From: Pseudoalteromonas haloplanktis ATCC 14393
GTDB taxonomy: Bacteria; Pseudomonadota; Gammaproteobacteria; Enterobacterales; Alteromonadaceae
NCBI RefSeq assembly: GCF_000238355.1
Contig: NZ_AHCA01000008.1
Span: 62,001 to 126,000 of the forward strand
DNA: 64,000 nt
Reading direction: 5' to 3'
Below are positions 1-8,626 of the stretch, piece by piece. The position numbers and the translations under genes are program-made. How positions within the stretch are numbered: the first letter of the stretch is position 1; each line of letters opens with the position of its first letter. The notes beneath the pieces are model-generated. The model saw only the letters and a list, made by a program, of their open reading frames with translations. It searched no databases and was not told the DNA's origin.

Positions 1-1
1 T

Positions 2-55
2 ACAGAAGTTATTAAACTGGCAGAGCGAAGCTTAAAATTGCAGATGTTAGATTAG
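2..55 (+). CDS. possible 3' end of a truncated upstream gene
   Basis: An open frame enters from the left edge and runs 17 codons to a TAG at 53-55. Its visible residues (TEVIKLAERSLKLQMLD) suggest a helix but identify no family. The run is short enough to be chance, so this is only a candidate C-terminus. It would end about 270 bases from the next feature. Confidence 0.2.
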   Translation, partial: TEVIKLAERSLKLQMLD

Positions 56-324
56 AGGCCGTTTTGAGCGAAACCGGATAGTGATAAATTATGAAGTCAA
101 AATTTGATTCCATTGGCTCAGAAATCATAGTTAAAAAAGTGATCTCATAACGTGAATCTCCAAAAAGAAATGGGGTTATATACAGCTGTCTGTGATTTGT
201 CCAATATTACTGATCTCTACCACTTTGGTGTATTTTTGCATTTGTAAAACATTAGGCAAAGTTAACTATTTGTTTACCAATGTAGAATTTAACCCTAACT
301 TCAAGTGTTAGGATTAATTATCCA
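56..324. other. intergenic, nothing recognised
   Basis: This AT-rich stretch lies between the left edge and the toxin gene. I see no convincing open frame, RNA fold or repeat. The toxin on the minus strand ends at its right border, and no clear intrinsic terminator for it is visible. Confidence 0.5.
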
Positions 325-621
325 CTACAAATGGTTTTGTGGCAGTTGTGATTGAGAGAGTACAGCTACAATCAAAATGAAGCCATCTTCTTTGGTAAAG
401 TAAGTTATGTGCTTACCTACAGGAAAGTAGAACCCGTTGGAGTAAATATCATCACAACCTTTACCAACAGTTGGATTGTCAGCAAGCATTTGAAATCCAG
501 TTAGCAATATATCTTTGTAGATACGCCACTGCTTCTCAGAAAAATTATTAATGGTGTAGCTTTTGATTTTTCGCAAATGAGATTGAGTTAATTTACTTAA
601 TTTGTATTTATTCTTCTGCAT
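325..621 (-). CDS. ParE/RelE-superfamily toxin
   Basis: Predicted toxin of a type II toxin-antitoxin pair, about 98 residues from the internal ATG at 621. The longer frame to 660 would overlap the antitoxin end and adds 13 residues with no family-like content, so the internal start is preferred. The start (KNKYKLSKLTQSHLRKIKSYT) and the end (VGKHITYFTKEDGFILIVAVLSQ) follow the ParE/RelE layout: an N-terminal strand and helix pair, then C-terminal strands with an aromatic HI-Y motif. The antitoxin lies upstream with a 7-base gap, the usual order for these cassettes. ParE toxins inhibit gyrase and RelE toxins cleave mRNA; the sequence does not decide which applies. Confidence 0.75.
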   Translation of the reverse strand: MQKNKYKLSKLTQSHLRKIKSYTINNFSEKQWRIYKDILLTGFQMLADNPTVGKGCDDIYSNGFYFPVGKHITYFTKEDGFILIVAVLSQSQLPQNHL

Positions 622-628
622 TACTGAA

Positions 629-871
629 TTACAAAGCCTGTAAAAAGTCTTCGCCATCAACTACGTTATCTTGTGCTAAATCTTGTTTAGCAGATTCAAA
701 GCAATGTTTAAGGTAGTCAGCTTTCATCGCTTCTAGTTCTTCGTAATCTTTAATAGACATGACTACTACAGCGTCTTTACTGTTTTTGCTGATCTTTATT
801 GGTGTACGTTGGGCATTAAGAAGTAACTCACCAAAGTTACGTTTTGCGTCATTTGCTGTTAACGTGTGCAT
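629..871 (-). CDS. Phd/YefM-family antitoxin
   Basis: An 80-residue antitoxin. The N-terminus (HTLTANDAKRNFGELLLNAQ, then PIKISKNSKDAVVVMSIKDYEEL) is a clear Phd/YefM fold: beta strand, the AKRNFGELL helix, a dimer-forming sheet and the DYEEL helix. The acidic C-terminal tail would wrap and neutralise the toxin encoded 7 bases downstream. Members of this family bind their own promoter as dimers, so the AT-rich stretch just upstream (about 872-925) is the likely autoregulated promoter. Such cassettes are common in accessory DNA, which fits the degraded mobile sequence next to it. Confidence 0.8.
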   Translation of the reverse strand: MHTLTANDAKRNFGELLLNAQRTPIKISKNSKDAVVVMSIKDYEELEAMKADYLKHCFESAKQDLAQDNVVDGEDFLQAL

Positions 872-967
872 GGGTATTCTCCAAATTTGGAATTACAATA
901 TAATTATAGTCGATCGTGTTAAATGTTCAATCTGATTAAATCGTGCGATTTGAGCGAAAGGTAAACT

Positions 968-1285
968 AATCCGGTAGCCGGAGGTCTCCTCCAGCCTCCA
1001 CACCATCCATCATGCGCTTTTTACTTATAGGAAGTGCAATGGGTGGTTCATTTCCCGTAATGAATATTGATCCAAATATCTCTCAATGGCACTAAACCTT
1101 GTGAAGCTAAGTAGTCATTGCCTAGTGCAATATTAATTCCTTTTGTTTTGAGCTTCTATAAGGGCCTTCGCTTTCAAGTGCCTACTGTTGGTATTAGTGA
1201 TACCACATACTATGGCTAGTCGCTCGCTGACACCCAATTCCATTAAACTGCGCAGGGCTATTCCTTTGTAAATAGTGCCATTGTC
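968..1285 (-). pseudogene. decayed group II intron RT/maturase C-terminus and intron 3' end
   Basis: Read on the minus strand, one frame gives ALRSLMELGVSERLAIVCGI and continues towards HLKAKALIEAQ. After a frame change it gives NDYLASQGLVPLRDIWINIH and a stop. This resembles the tail of bacterial group II intron reverse transcriptases, which end in a 'YL..GL.SL.D' stretch. Below it lies a GC-rich segment with a GGAGG-AGA-CCTCC hairpin near 980-995, of the kind found between such ORFs and the intron 3' end. The 5' part of the gene is missing and the frame is broken, so it should be inactive. The family call is from memory of the motif pattern. Confidence 0.4.
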
Positions 1286-1560
1286 GCAAGTAGCACATTC
1301 TTATTCTACGGCGGCTCCAGTGCTATACATCCACTGTTAACTGATTGGCGTTGGCTATTAGGTAATAGTGTCCTTAGCCGCGTAAATACTTTTGGGTCTA
1401 GAATCTTTATTACTCTTAAGCGCAGCGCCCCTTAAACTCTTTGTGATTAATGCTTAAATGGCGTTTTTGCTCTGGATTTAATGACTTACAAGCTTTTGTA
1501 TACGGCAAATAATAGAGCGCTATGCAGGTTTTTCGATTCGGGTATTAGCTGGTTTTAAAA
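1286..1560. other. intergenic remnant, no intact gene
   Basis: A plus-strand frame from about 1283 to 1434 (TFLFYGGSSAIHPLLTDWRWLL is its most protein-like part) vaguely recalls a transporter segment but has no start and no family signature. The rest shows no structure beyond the terminator at its right end. It is probably decayed DNA related to the intron fragment beside it. Confidence 0.35.
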
Positions 1561-1562
1561 CT

Positions 1563-1588
1563 AAAAAGCCGCTTTGCAGCGGCTTTGT
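1563..1588 (-). terminator. intrinsic terminator of the gntR gene
   Basis: An 8-bp GC-rich stem (AAAGCCGC at 1565-1572 with GCGGCTTT at 1579-1586) and a 6-base loop are followed on the minus strand by a T-rich run. It lies 20 bases past the gntR stop, so it ends the agarase-gntR transcription unit. Confidence 0.8.
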
Positions 1589-1608
1589 TAAGCATAAAAT
1601 TTATTTCT

Positions 1609-2223
1609 TTATTTGATATTGTGTTTAATCGCTTTAATTGCAGTTGCACTGTCTTGCGCTTTTAGGGCTTCAAGGATGGCGCGGTGTTCATTAACGCATT
1701 CAGAGCTTGAGGTTATGCGCTTGTAATTTAAACGCATACGCATAACATACGGATACCAAATATTAACCAGCTCTTCGCCACCAGCTTGGTAAATTAAGTA
1801 TTGGTGAAACGAAATATCGATTTTAGTTACTTCTGTATAGTCTTCACGTTCTAGTGCATCTTGCAGTGCTGTGAGAATATCTTCTAAGTCCGCTATATTC
1901 TGCTCAGTCAAATTGCCGTTTAGCTCTGTTACCGCATATTCTTCAATGCTGCGGCGTAGTTTGATCATTAACTTTTGCAGTTTAGGATCAAGTACGCTGT
2001 TTACTGAAGCACCACAGTTATTTCGTGAAATCAATAAACCTTCTTTCGTCAATTGCAGTATTACATCACGAATAGGGCCACGGGATAGGCCAAAACGTTC
2101 TGCTAACTCTTTTTCATTTAATTTAGTTTGTGGGGGCATCTCACCAGAAATAATATCTGAACGTAGCTGTTCAGCTATTTGATCTTTTACAGATAAAATT
2201 TTTGTTGGTTTAGTTGCGGCCAT
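1609..2223 (-). CDS. GntR/FadR-subfamily transcription regulator (FCD domain)
   Basis: Predicted sugar-responsive repressor or activator of the agar locus, 204 residues. Residues 10-75 form the GntR winged helix-turn-helix (VKDQIAEQLRSDIISGEMPP, then LNEKELAERFGLSRGPIRDV). Residues 85-204 form an all-helical FCD effector domain whose metal-binding ligands appear as D136, H140, H180 and H201. The protein is slightly shorter than usual and ends just past the last ligand. It lies 106 bases downstream of the agarase gene on the same strand and is probably co-transcribed. GntR proteins bind short palindromes with a GT-AC core, and the repeated TTGTTAACAA sites of this locus match that rule. The ligand is unknown; an agar breakdown product is the obvious candidate. 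Confidence 0.85.
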   Translation of the reverse strand: MAATKPTKILSVKDQIAEQLRSDIISGEMPPQTKLNEKELAERFGLSRGPIRDVILQLTKEGLLISRNNCGASVNSVLDPKLQKLMIKLRRSIEEYAVTELNGNLTEQNIADLEDILTALQDALEREDYTEVTKIDISFHQYLIYQAGGEELVNIWYPYVMRMRLNYKRITSSSECVNEHRAILEALKAQDSATAIKAIKHNIK

Positions 2224-2329
2224 ATTTTTTCCTACGTTTATTTTATGCTTTGTTTTTCTTTACTTAGTGTATATAAAAAAAAGCGAATGGTCTATTGTCA
2301 ACACATTACAATAGACCACTATTTAAGCT

Positions 2330-4666
2330 TTATTTCTTAAATCGTCGCTCGTACATTTCATTATTCACAGTTTTTGCTGCTTCAACCATTTCAGTATAAG
2401 GGCGATCAGTGACTGTAATGAAACCAACGTTATAGTTCTCTCCATCATAAGCACGCCCAGTAATAGGCGAGTCTATGTATTGGAACCAATGAGCGCCAAT
2501 AAAGTATGGGTTGTCAAAGACTGAACGCATATAGTCAGTGTACATTTTTGCGCGGTCTTGTTGATCAGCGGCATGAATAAGCCCTGGGTGGAACAAGCCA
2601 GAGTCTAATGCGCCAACATGGAATTCACCAATAATAGTCGGCTTATCAAATTCACTTAAGAATTCCCATTTTTTAGGCTTGATGCCTTCTTTGTATGCAT
2701 TAAAACTGATCACGTCAACATGCTTTGCTGATGCTCTAACGACTTCAATGGGCATGCCCCAATCAGGAAAACGCGCGCCTAAATACAAGTGATTAGGTAA
2801 ATGTTTATCCATTGCCGCATCAACTACACTAAAGTATTTGTCGGCGTAGGCGGTTAACATGATTGAAAAGTCAGCAAGTTGATCGTTGTTTTTAACATCT
2901 ACTTTTACGCCTTTATCAAACTCCTCCCATGAGGCTAAATTTAAATGCCACACTTGATTGAGTTGATTAATATCAGTGTATTTTTGCTTCATTAAGCGAG
3001 AAAACTCAGCTTTTGTCGGCACTGTTGCTGCGTCTCTGCCCAGCGTGTTGATCACAATCCCATAATGGCTCTGTACAGAGTCAGGGCGACCAAAGCTTTT
3101 TTCGTTATCAATAAACACGCCCACTGCCCAAGGTGAGTTTTTAACCTCTTTTGCGACGTTCTCTACGGTAATATCTGCACGCTCTGCAAAATGGGGGTCA
3201 AATACGTCAGGCATTGCTCCCCAAAAATCATTACCACTTGAAACGGTTTTAAAGTCACCTATGATCCAGCCATTAGCAAAGTAGGGCACTTGTTGATTAT
3301 CGTAGTAACTTGGATCTGTCCAATTCCCTAGTGAGGTGAAGCCCCAGGTTATCATGCGTTGCAGAGTAACTTCGCGCCACTTTTGCATAAAGTCGCTATT
3401 ATTTTGGCCGTATTTACGCTCAAGGTTGGCAGAATAAAAGCTGTAGGTTTCGCCGTGCGCAAGTGGACCTGAATGGGCGCTTTTACGATAGCCATAGTGC
3501 TTACCCATTGGCTCATCATAACTTGGTAACCATTCAAACAAATCTTTACGTACTTGTGATGCGACAAAGCGACTTGGTAGTGCTTCTTTGTTAACTCGGT
3601 TTAACCCTTTGGAATCTTCAGGTGTTAAGCCCGATTCATTGGCGCTTTTAAAGAGAGACTGATCAAAGTCATAACCTGTTAATGTAGTTGAGTTGGCAAG
3701 ACGAATAATATCTAAACCGGTTGCCAAATAAAGGTAACCATCTGGGTCGACTAACGACCATTTACCATTGTGTTTTGCTGTTCTAAAGTAGCCCGTGCCC
3801 TCTAGTTTTGGCCCTTGTGCCCAACCACCAAAGCGCGAGCGATCTGCCGGTCGTTGTGCTATTAATTGTTTGGCTTCTTGTTGTTTGTCGGTAATTAACT
3901 CATCAACTGAATGTACTTTATAAGCGAAATCTTGCTTAGCATTTTGGCCAAATTTATCAACAATATGCGTTAAAAATTGAGTATCAAACTCAGGGTTCGT
4001 ACGTAAATCAATAGATTTAATTTGCAACGCTTTATCATGCAGTGCACTTTGTACACTCAATGAAATTTTGGTGATGCCTTTCAGATTTAAGTTCTTTTTA
4101 CCCCACATTGAGATAAATTGAGTTTCGTCTGACTGCCAGGTAGCAGGGTTCGAGCGTAATCCTGAGGTAAAGTTAAGCTCTACACTTTCATCACCATCAG
4201 GAGTTGCTAGGTCATGGCCATCTAGCTTTGCATAATATGTATGAAAGTCACCAATAGGCACATTGACTGTACGGGTGTAATTGGCACCGTCAATGTCAGA
4301 GATATCTAAGTATACTTGTACGGAATGCTGGCCAGGGTTTGCAAGCTCAAATGCGATATTAAAATCTTTGAACTGGCTCCAGTCCCATGGCGTATCGGGA
4401 ATAAAGGTGACACCTGAATAAAGGTTTTGCTCTGAATTAAACGCAATATTTAAAATATTATCGTTATTAGTGACCTGAGCACCGCTGGTTTTTATTTTAA
4501 CCGCTGTGTCAGCCGTATGCTGGGCATCATCTAATAAGTGCAACAGGGTCGAGCTGCTGCTGGTTGCTTTCGCTGCCACGGGATCTGACACGTTATTAGT
4601 CTGTTGATTACACCCTGTGAGGGCGAGTACCAGTGCTGTTACTGCTAGATTTTTTTTATATTTCAT
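2330..4666 (-). CDS. GH50 beta-agarase, lipoprotein
   Basis: Endo/exo-acting beta-agarase that cleaves beta-1,4 bonds of agarose to neoagaro-oligosaccharides. At 778 residues it has the usual GH50 length. It starts with a lipoprotein signal (lipobox ALTGC, Cys19), so it should be membrane anchored. Residues 40-230 look like the non-catalytic beta-sandwich (CBM-like) domain of GH50 enzymes. The (beta/alpha)8 domain follows, with the two expected glutamates: E522 in FIDNEKSFG as acid/base and E681 in IIGEFHVGALDSG as nucleophile. The gene is divergent from the gal operon and followed by gntR. A TTGTTAACAA operator lies about 60 bases upstream of the start. Agar as substrate is a family-based inference. 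Confidence 0.9.
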   Translation of the reverse strand: MKYKKNLAVTALVLALTGCNQQTNNVSDPVAAKATSSSSTLLHLLDDAQHTADTAVKIKTSGAQVTNNDNILNIAFNSEQNLYSGVTFIPDTPWDWSQFKDFNIAFELANPGQHSVQVYLDISDIDGANYTRTVNVPIGDFHTYYAKLDGHDLATPDGDESVELNFTSGLRSNPATWQSDETQFISMWGKKNLNLKGITKISLSVQSALHDKALQIKSIDLRTNPEFDTQFLTHIVDKFGQNAKQDFAYKVHSVDELITDKQQEAKQLIAQRPADRSRFGGWAQGPKLEGTGYFRTAKHNGKWSLVDPDGYLYLATGLDIIRLANSTTLTGYDFDQSLFKSANESGLTPEDSKGLNRVNKEALPSRFVASQVRKDLFEWLPSYDEPMGKHYGYRKSAHSGPLAHGETYSFYSANLERKYGQNNSDFMQKWREVTLQRMITWGFTSLGNWTDPSYYDNQQVPYFANGWIIGDFKTVSSGNDFWGAMPDVFDPHFAERADITVENVAKEVKNSPWAVGVFIDNEKSFGRPDSVQSHYGIVINTLGRDAATVPTKAEFSRLMKQKYTDINQLNQVWHLNLASWEEFDKGVKVDVKNNDQLADFSIMLTAYADKYFSVVDAAMDKHLPNHLYLGARFPDWGMPIEVVRASAKHVDVISFNAYKEGIKPKKWEFLSEFDKPTIIGEFHVGALDSGLFHPGLIHAADQQDRAKMYTDYMRSVFDNPYFIGAHWFQYIDSPITGRAYDGENYNVGFITVTDRPYTEMVEAAKTVNNEMYERRFKK

Positions 4667-4725
4667 TATAGTCCAACCTTTTTAACAATTTAACACACCA
4701 TACACGAAAAAAAACAAATTGAAAA

Positions 4726-4735
4726 TTGTTAACAA
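4726..4735. promoter_or_regulatory. locus operator site 1 (agarase promoter)
   Basis: The perfect palindrome TTGTTAACAA lies 60 bases upstream of the agarase start. It has the GT-AC core expected of a GntR-family operator and recurs at several other promoters of this locus. Binding by the neighbouring GntR protein is inferred. Confidence 0.65.
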
Positions 4736-4900
4736 AGTGCAATTTGTGTAATTGTCCATTTCTACACTTAAATTATTGATATTAAAAACTTTAAAGATTT
4801 ACAAAAATTTTGCTTCCCAGTGTGAAAACAGAGTTTTTTAAAAATATATGTTGCATGCGAGTTAATTATGAAATAACCTCGAATGAATTACTCATGGTTA

Positions 4901-4913
4901 ATTGTTAACAATT
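4901..4913. promoter_or_regulatory. locus operator site 2 (agarase/gal operon divergent region)
   Basis: ATTGTTAACAATT lies 74 bases before the sugar-porter start. A half-site-like AATTGTTAATTT follows at 4929-4940. With site 1 it brackets the 320-base divergent promoter region, an arrangement that allows joint control of both directions or DNA looping. Nothing else was recognised in this intergenic stretch. Confidence 0.65.
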
Positions 4914-4986
4914 TTAAAGGGCTTCCTTAATTGTTAATTTTTGAATTAATACACACAATGATAACAACAAAATTGGATAAAGATGT

Positions 4987-6582
4987 ATGAATGGTAGCAA
5001 CCGTAATGTGTTCTTTTTTGCCTTGGTCGTCGCCTTTGGCGGTTTTATCTTTGGTTTAGATGCTGCTTTGATCTCAGGAACGGTACGTTTTGTATCTGCT
5101 GAATTTAACTTAACGGATATACAAATTGGTACAGTCGTCAGTGCTCCTGGTTTTGGGGTGTTATTTGCACTGCTGATCACCGGTTATATATGCAATGTGT
5201 TTGGTCGTAAGAATACACTCATTGGCATTGCATTCATTTATATTTTCTCTGCGATATCTTCGGTTTTAGCGCCGAGCTATGAAGCGTTGGTCATTGCGCG
5301 TTTTATTGGTGGTTTAGCGTTTACCTCTTTATCTGTTGCAGCCATGTATATCGGTGAAGTATCGCCTGCTAAATACCGTGGCAAACTGGTTTCTATGATT
5401 CAAATAAATATTGTGGTGGGTTTATCGGCAGCTTATTTTGCTAACTATTTATTAGTTGAGCTATCACAAAGTAGTTATCAGTGGGTCAGCACCTACGCTA
5501 TGCAAGAAAATTTATGGCGCTGGATGCTCGGGGTAGAAGTGATTCCGGCTCTACTTTGGTTTTTATTGTTATTTACTATTCCACAAAGCCCGCGTTGGTT
5601 GGTGATGAAAGGCAACGAAACTCGAGCAAAAGCGGTACTGTTACGATTAACTAAAAATAGCACGTTGGCCGATGAGCAACTGCAAACTATAAAAACAAGT
5701 TTAATTGATTACTCAGACACAAGCAGCTATTTAGCATCTTTTAAACAGCTACTTGATAGCCGCGTTCGTGCTGCGGTGATTATTGCATTAACTATTGCGC
5801 TGGTTCAGCAAGTAACGGGCATAAATGCGATTATGTTCTACGCACCAACAGTATTTGAGCAACTAGGCATAGGCACTGATGCGGCGTTTTTAAACGCAGT
5901 GTTAATTGGCTTAGTGAGTATTGTTTTTACTGTTGTGGCGATTTTATTAATAGATAAATTGGGCCGCAGACCTTTAGTCATTGGTGGCTTAGCAACGGCG
6001 ACCGTGAGTTTATTCATGTGCTATATCGGCTTTAGCCAAGCTGAATATAGTTTATCAGCGCAACATATTGCGGAATTCTCGAGCTTAAATACAGTCAGTG
6101 GCTTAGATCAGTTGATTGGTCAGGTATATCACAGTGATGTTGAGTTTAAACAAGCATTAGCCACGGTGTTTTCAGCATCCCAACTACAAGGGTTTGAAAG
6201 TGATTTAATTCAACGTGCCGCAACGATTAATGCGCCGCTTATATCATTTGGTATTGCCGGTTTTATTGCTGCGTTTCACTTTTCAATAGGCCCAATTATG
6301 TGGGTGATTTTTTCTGAAATATTCCCAACCCGTATTCGCGGTGTTGCCATTCCAACGTTTGCGTTTATTGCCAGTGTTGTGAGCTATTTAGTACAGCAGT
6401 TTTTCCCTTGGCAATTAAATAACTTTGGCGCGGCGAATATCTTTTTGTTCTACAGCATTAGCGGTGTAATTGGCTTTATATTGCTTTATAAAATTATGCC
6501 TGAGACAAAAAACAAATCGATAGAAGAAATTGAAGAGCAGTTAGCGGGTGTATCAGCAAAAAAAGCATTGGAGGGCGCGTGA
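4987..6582 (+). CDS. MFS sugar porter (galactose/oligosaccharide:H+ symporter-like)
   Basis: Inner-membrane sugar transporter of the MFS sugar-porter family, 531 residues with 12 predicted helices. Family signatures are visible: FGRKN in loop 2-3, PQSPRWL after TM6, QQVTGINAIMFYAP in TM7 (residues 274-287), KLGRRP in loop 8-9, and PETKNKS at the end. The protein is longer than XylE or GalP because of a hydrophilic insert of about 60 residues (roughly 352-412) between TM9 and TM10, which faces the periplasm in this fold. It is the first gene of the gal operon, behind operator site 2. The context (GH117 and Leloir genes) suggests it imports neoagarobiose or galactose. Confidence 0.85.
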   Translation: MNGSNRNVFFFALVVAFGGFIFGLDAALISGTVRFVSAEFNLTDIQIGTVVSAPGFGVLFALLITGYICNVFGRKNTLIGIAFIYIFSAISSVLAPSYEALVIARFIGGLAFTSLSVAAMYIGEVSPAKYRGKLVSMIQINIVVGLSAAYFANYLLVELSQSSYQWVSTYAMQENLWRWMLGVEVIPALLWFLLLFTIPQSPRWLVMKGNETRAKAVLLRLTKNSTLADEQLQTIKTSLIDYSDTSSYLASFKQLLDSRVRAAVIIALTIALVQQVTGINAIMFYAPTVFEQLGIGTDAAFLNAVLIGLVSIVFTVVAILLIDKLGRRPLVIGGLATATVSLFMCYIGFSQAEYSLSAQHIAEFSSLNTVSGLDQLIGQVYHSDVEFKQALATVFSASQLQGFESDLIQRAATINAPLISFGIAGFIAAFHFSIGPIMWVIFSEIFPTRIRGVAIPTFAFIASVVSYLVQQFFPWQLNNFGAANIFLFYSISGVIGFILLYKIMPETKNKSIEEIEEQLAGVSAKKALEGA

Positions 6583-7517
6583 GTACCTTATTAGCCATTG
6601 GTGAATGCATGGTTGAACTTGTGCCTAAAGGGGTGAGTGAATGTCAGCAGTCTTTTGCCGGAGATACCTATAACGCATTAGTGTATGCCAAACGTTTTGC
6701 AGAGCAATTAAATTGTGAGCTTTTCAGCGCCGTTGGTGAGGATATTCTAAGCATTAATATGCTTAAAAAGTGGCAGCAAGAAGGGGTCGGTAGCAAACAG
6801 GTGATCAAAACTCCCGACCATAATGTGGGTATCTATGCCATCTCGACTGATCAGCATGGAGAGCGTAGCTTTGACTATTGGCGTAATCAGTCTGCTGCGA
6901 AACACATGATGGAGTTATATGCCAAACAACCGTTTGATTTTGGTTTAGGCAAAAATGATTGGGTATTTTTTAGTGGTATAAGCCTTGCCATTTTAGAGGA
7001 TGATTCAAAGCAACAGTTAGTTGATTTATTAACTAAATTAAAAGCGCAAGGGTGCATTATTGCGTTTGATCCTAATTACCGTGCGCGTATGTGGCAATCA
7101 AAAGCGCATGCAATTGAGTGGTTAGAGCGCGCCTACCAAATCAGTGATGTGGTGTTACCTGGGCTTGATGATCACTACACTTTATTCGGCCATACCGATG
7201 CGAATGATATTGTTGATTATTGCCAACAGTTTGCAATTGATGAAGTGGTGATTAAAGCCGGTAGTAAAGGCATGCAGGTGTTTTGCCAAAATACCTTGAG
7301 TGCGCAATGTGCATTTAATCCTGCACCACAACAAGTTGATAGCACAGCAGCAGGAGATTCGTTTGCAGGTACCTATCTAGCCGCAAGAATGACGCAGCAC
7401 GAACCACAAGTCGCTTTACAAATGGCTGATAAAGTTGCTTCCCAGGTGGTGCAACATCAAGGTGCCATTTTACCTTTTGACGTTTACCAAGCGCTTAATT
7501 TAAGCAGTGCAAAGTAA
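6579..7517 (+). CDS. kdgK: PfkB-family sugar kinase, probable 2-keto-3-deoxygluconate kinase
   Basis: Cytoplasmic ribokinase-family kinase of 312 residues, probably phosphorylating 2-keto-3-deoxygluconate (KDG) to KDPG. It starts at a GTG that overlaps the porter stop (GTGA), with a GGAGGG ribosome site ahead. The N-terminal GECMVEL motif is typical of KdgK. The C-terminal PfkB signature DSTAAGDSFAGTY (about residues 254-266) carries the catalytic aspartate and anion hole. KDG is formed late in the catabolism of 3,6-anhydro-L-galactose, the second sugar of agar, so the kinase fits the locus. Other PfkB substrates cannot be excluded by sequence. Confidence 0.8.
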   Translation: MSTLLAIGECMVELVPKGVSECQQSFAGDTYNALVYAKRFAEQLNCELFSAVGEDILSINMLKKWQQEGVGSKQVIKTPDHNVGIYAISTDQHGERSFDYWRNQSAAKHMMELYAKQPFDFGLGKNDWVFFSGISLAILEDDSKQQLVDLLTKLKAQGCIIAFDPNYRARMWQSKAHAIEWLERAYQISDVVLPGLDDHYTLFGHTDANDIVDYCQQFAIDEVVIKAGSKGMQVFCQNTLSAQCAFNPAPQQVDSTAAGDSFAGTYLAARMTQHEPQVALQMADKVASQVVQHQGAILPFDVYQALNLSSAK

Positions 7518-7526
7518 GGAATAAAT

Positions 7527-8615
7527 ATGTCTGACAATCAACAAAAATTGAGTTTAGCAAGCCTGCGAGCAATTGAACGCGGCTATGATCAAAAAGGCCC
7601 GCAGTGGTTAACAGAGTTTGATGTAACCCAATTAAAAGGTGACTTTGCTTATCAAGAAGGCGTGATCCGCCGTGATCCATCATCAGTTTTGTATATTGAG
7701 GGTGTTTATCATTGTTGGTACACCAAAGGCGAAGGTGAAACGTTAGGTTTTAATGCGAATGACCCAGAAGCAAAAGTATTCCCTTGGGATTTGACCGAAG
7801 TATGGCATGCCACTTCAAAAGATAGCATTACGTGGCAAGAGCAAGGCGTAGCGATTGCCCGTGGTAAAGCTGGTCAATACGATGATAGAGCTGTATTTAC
7901 GCCGGAAGTTTTTGCTCATTTAGGAAAATACTATTTAGTGTATCAAACCGTTGAAACACCTTATAGCAATCGCCAGTACGAGCATATTGCCATTGCACAG
8001 TCAGACTCACCTTATGGGCCATGGCAAAAGTCTCCTGCGCCTATTGTCAGTCCAAGTAAAGATGGTGTGTGGTCAGGTGACGAAGATAACCGCTTTGCAG
8101 TGAGCAAAAAAGGCAGTTTTGATAGCCATAAAGTGCACGATCCGTGCTTAGTGTTTTTCCAAAATAAATTTTACCTGTATTACAAAGGTGAAACCCAAGG
8201 GGAGGGCATGAATTTTGGTGGCCGTGAAATAAAACATGGCGTTGCTATCGCTGACAATGTGTTAGGTCCCTATGTTAAATCTGAATACAACCCTATCTCG
8301 AACAGTGGCCACGAAGTCGTTGTGTGGAATTTTAGAGGCGGTATTGCCAGCTTACTAACGACCGATGGCCCTGAAAAAAATACCATTCAATTTGCTAAAG
8401 ACGGTATTAATTTTGAAATCATGGCACATATCAAAGGTGGCCCGGAGGCCATTGGTTTATATCGCCCAGTAAAAGGCTTTGATGAAAACCCAGCGCCAGG
8501 AATAAGCTGGGGACTTTGCCATAAATACGATGCCAGCTGGAACTGGAACTACATTTGCCGATTTACACCACGTAAACAAGTGCTTGATGCGGGCACATTT
8601 CAAAATAGTAACTAA
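7527..8615 (+). CDS. GH117 alpha-1,3-neoagarooligosaccharide hydrolase
   Basis: Exo-acting hydrolase of 362 residues that should release 3,6-anhydro-L-galactose from neoagarobiose, leaving D-galactose. It is a five-bladed beta-propeller family. Visible motifs include RRDPSSVLY near residue 51, [10 protein letters not shown] and [10 protein letters not shown], the strand motifs that bear the acidic catalytic residues. The N-terminus carries SLASLR (residues 9-14), which fits the SxAxxR dimerisation motif described for GH117. No signal peptide is present, so it acts in the cytoplasm after import. It lies in the middle of the operon, 9 bases after the kinase and 11 before galT. Confidence 0.88.
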   Translation: MSDNQQKLSLASLRAIERGYDQKGPQWLTEFDVTQLKGDFAYQEGVIRRDPSSVLYIEGVYHCWYTKGEGETLGFNANDPEAKVFPWDLTEVWHATSKDSITWQEQGVAIARGKAGQYDDRAVFTPEVFAHLGKYYLVYQTVETPYSNRQYEHIAIAQSDSPYGPWQKSPAPIVSPSKDGVWSGDEDNRFAVSKKGSFDSHKVHDPCLVFFQNKFYLYYKGETQGEGMNFGGREIKHGVAIADNVLGPYVKSEYNPISNSGHEVVVWNFRGGIASLLTTDGPEKNTIQFAKDGINFEIMAHIKGGPEAIGLYRPVKGFDENPAPGISWGLCHKYDASWNWNYICRFTPRKQVLDAGTFQNSN

Positions 8616-8626
8616 GGTTTGCAGTA

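Noticed and set aside
251-275. AGTTAACT near the toxin gene as another locus operator
   Set aside because: It keeps only the GTTAAC centre and lacks the flanking TTG...CAA, and no agar gene is adjacent.
1283-1434. Drug-efflux MFS pseudogene suggested by the plus-strand frame with LTDWRWLL
   Set aside because: Only about ten residues look like a transporter loop, and there is no start or second motif.
1871-2182. Plus-strand open frame of about 100 codons opposite the gntR gene
   Set aside because: It is an antisense shadow of a clear GntR protein, has no ribosome site and no recognisable domain.
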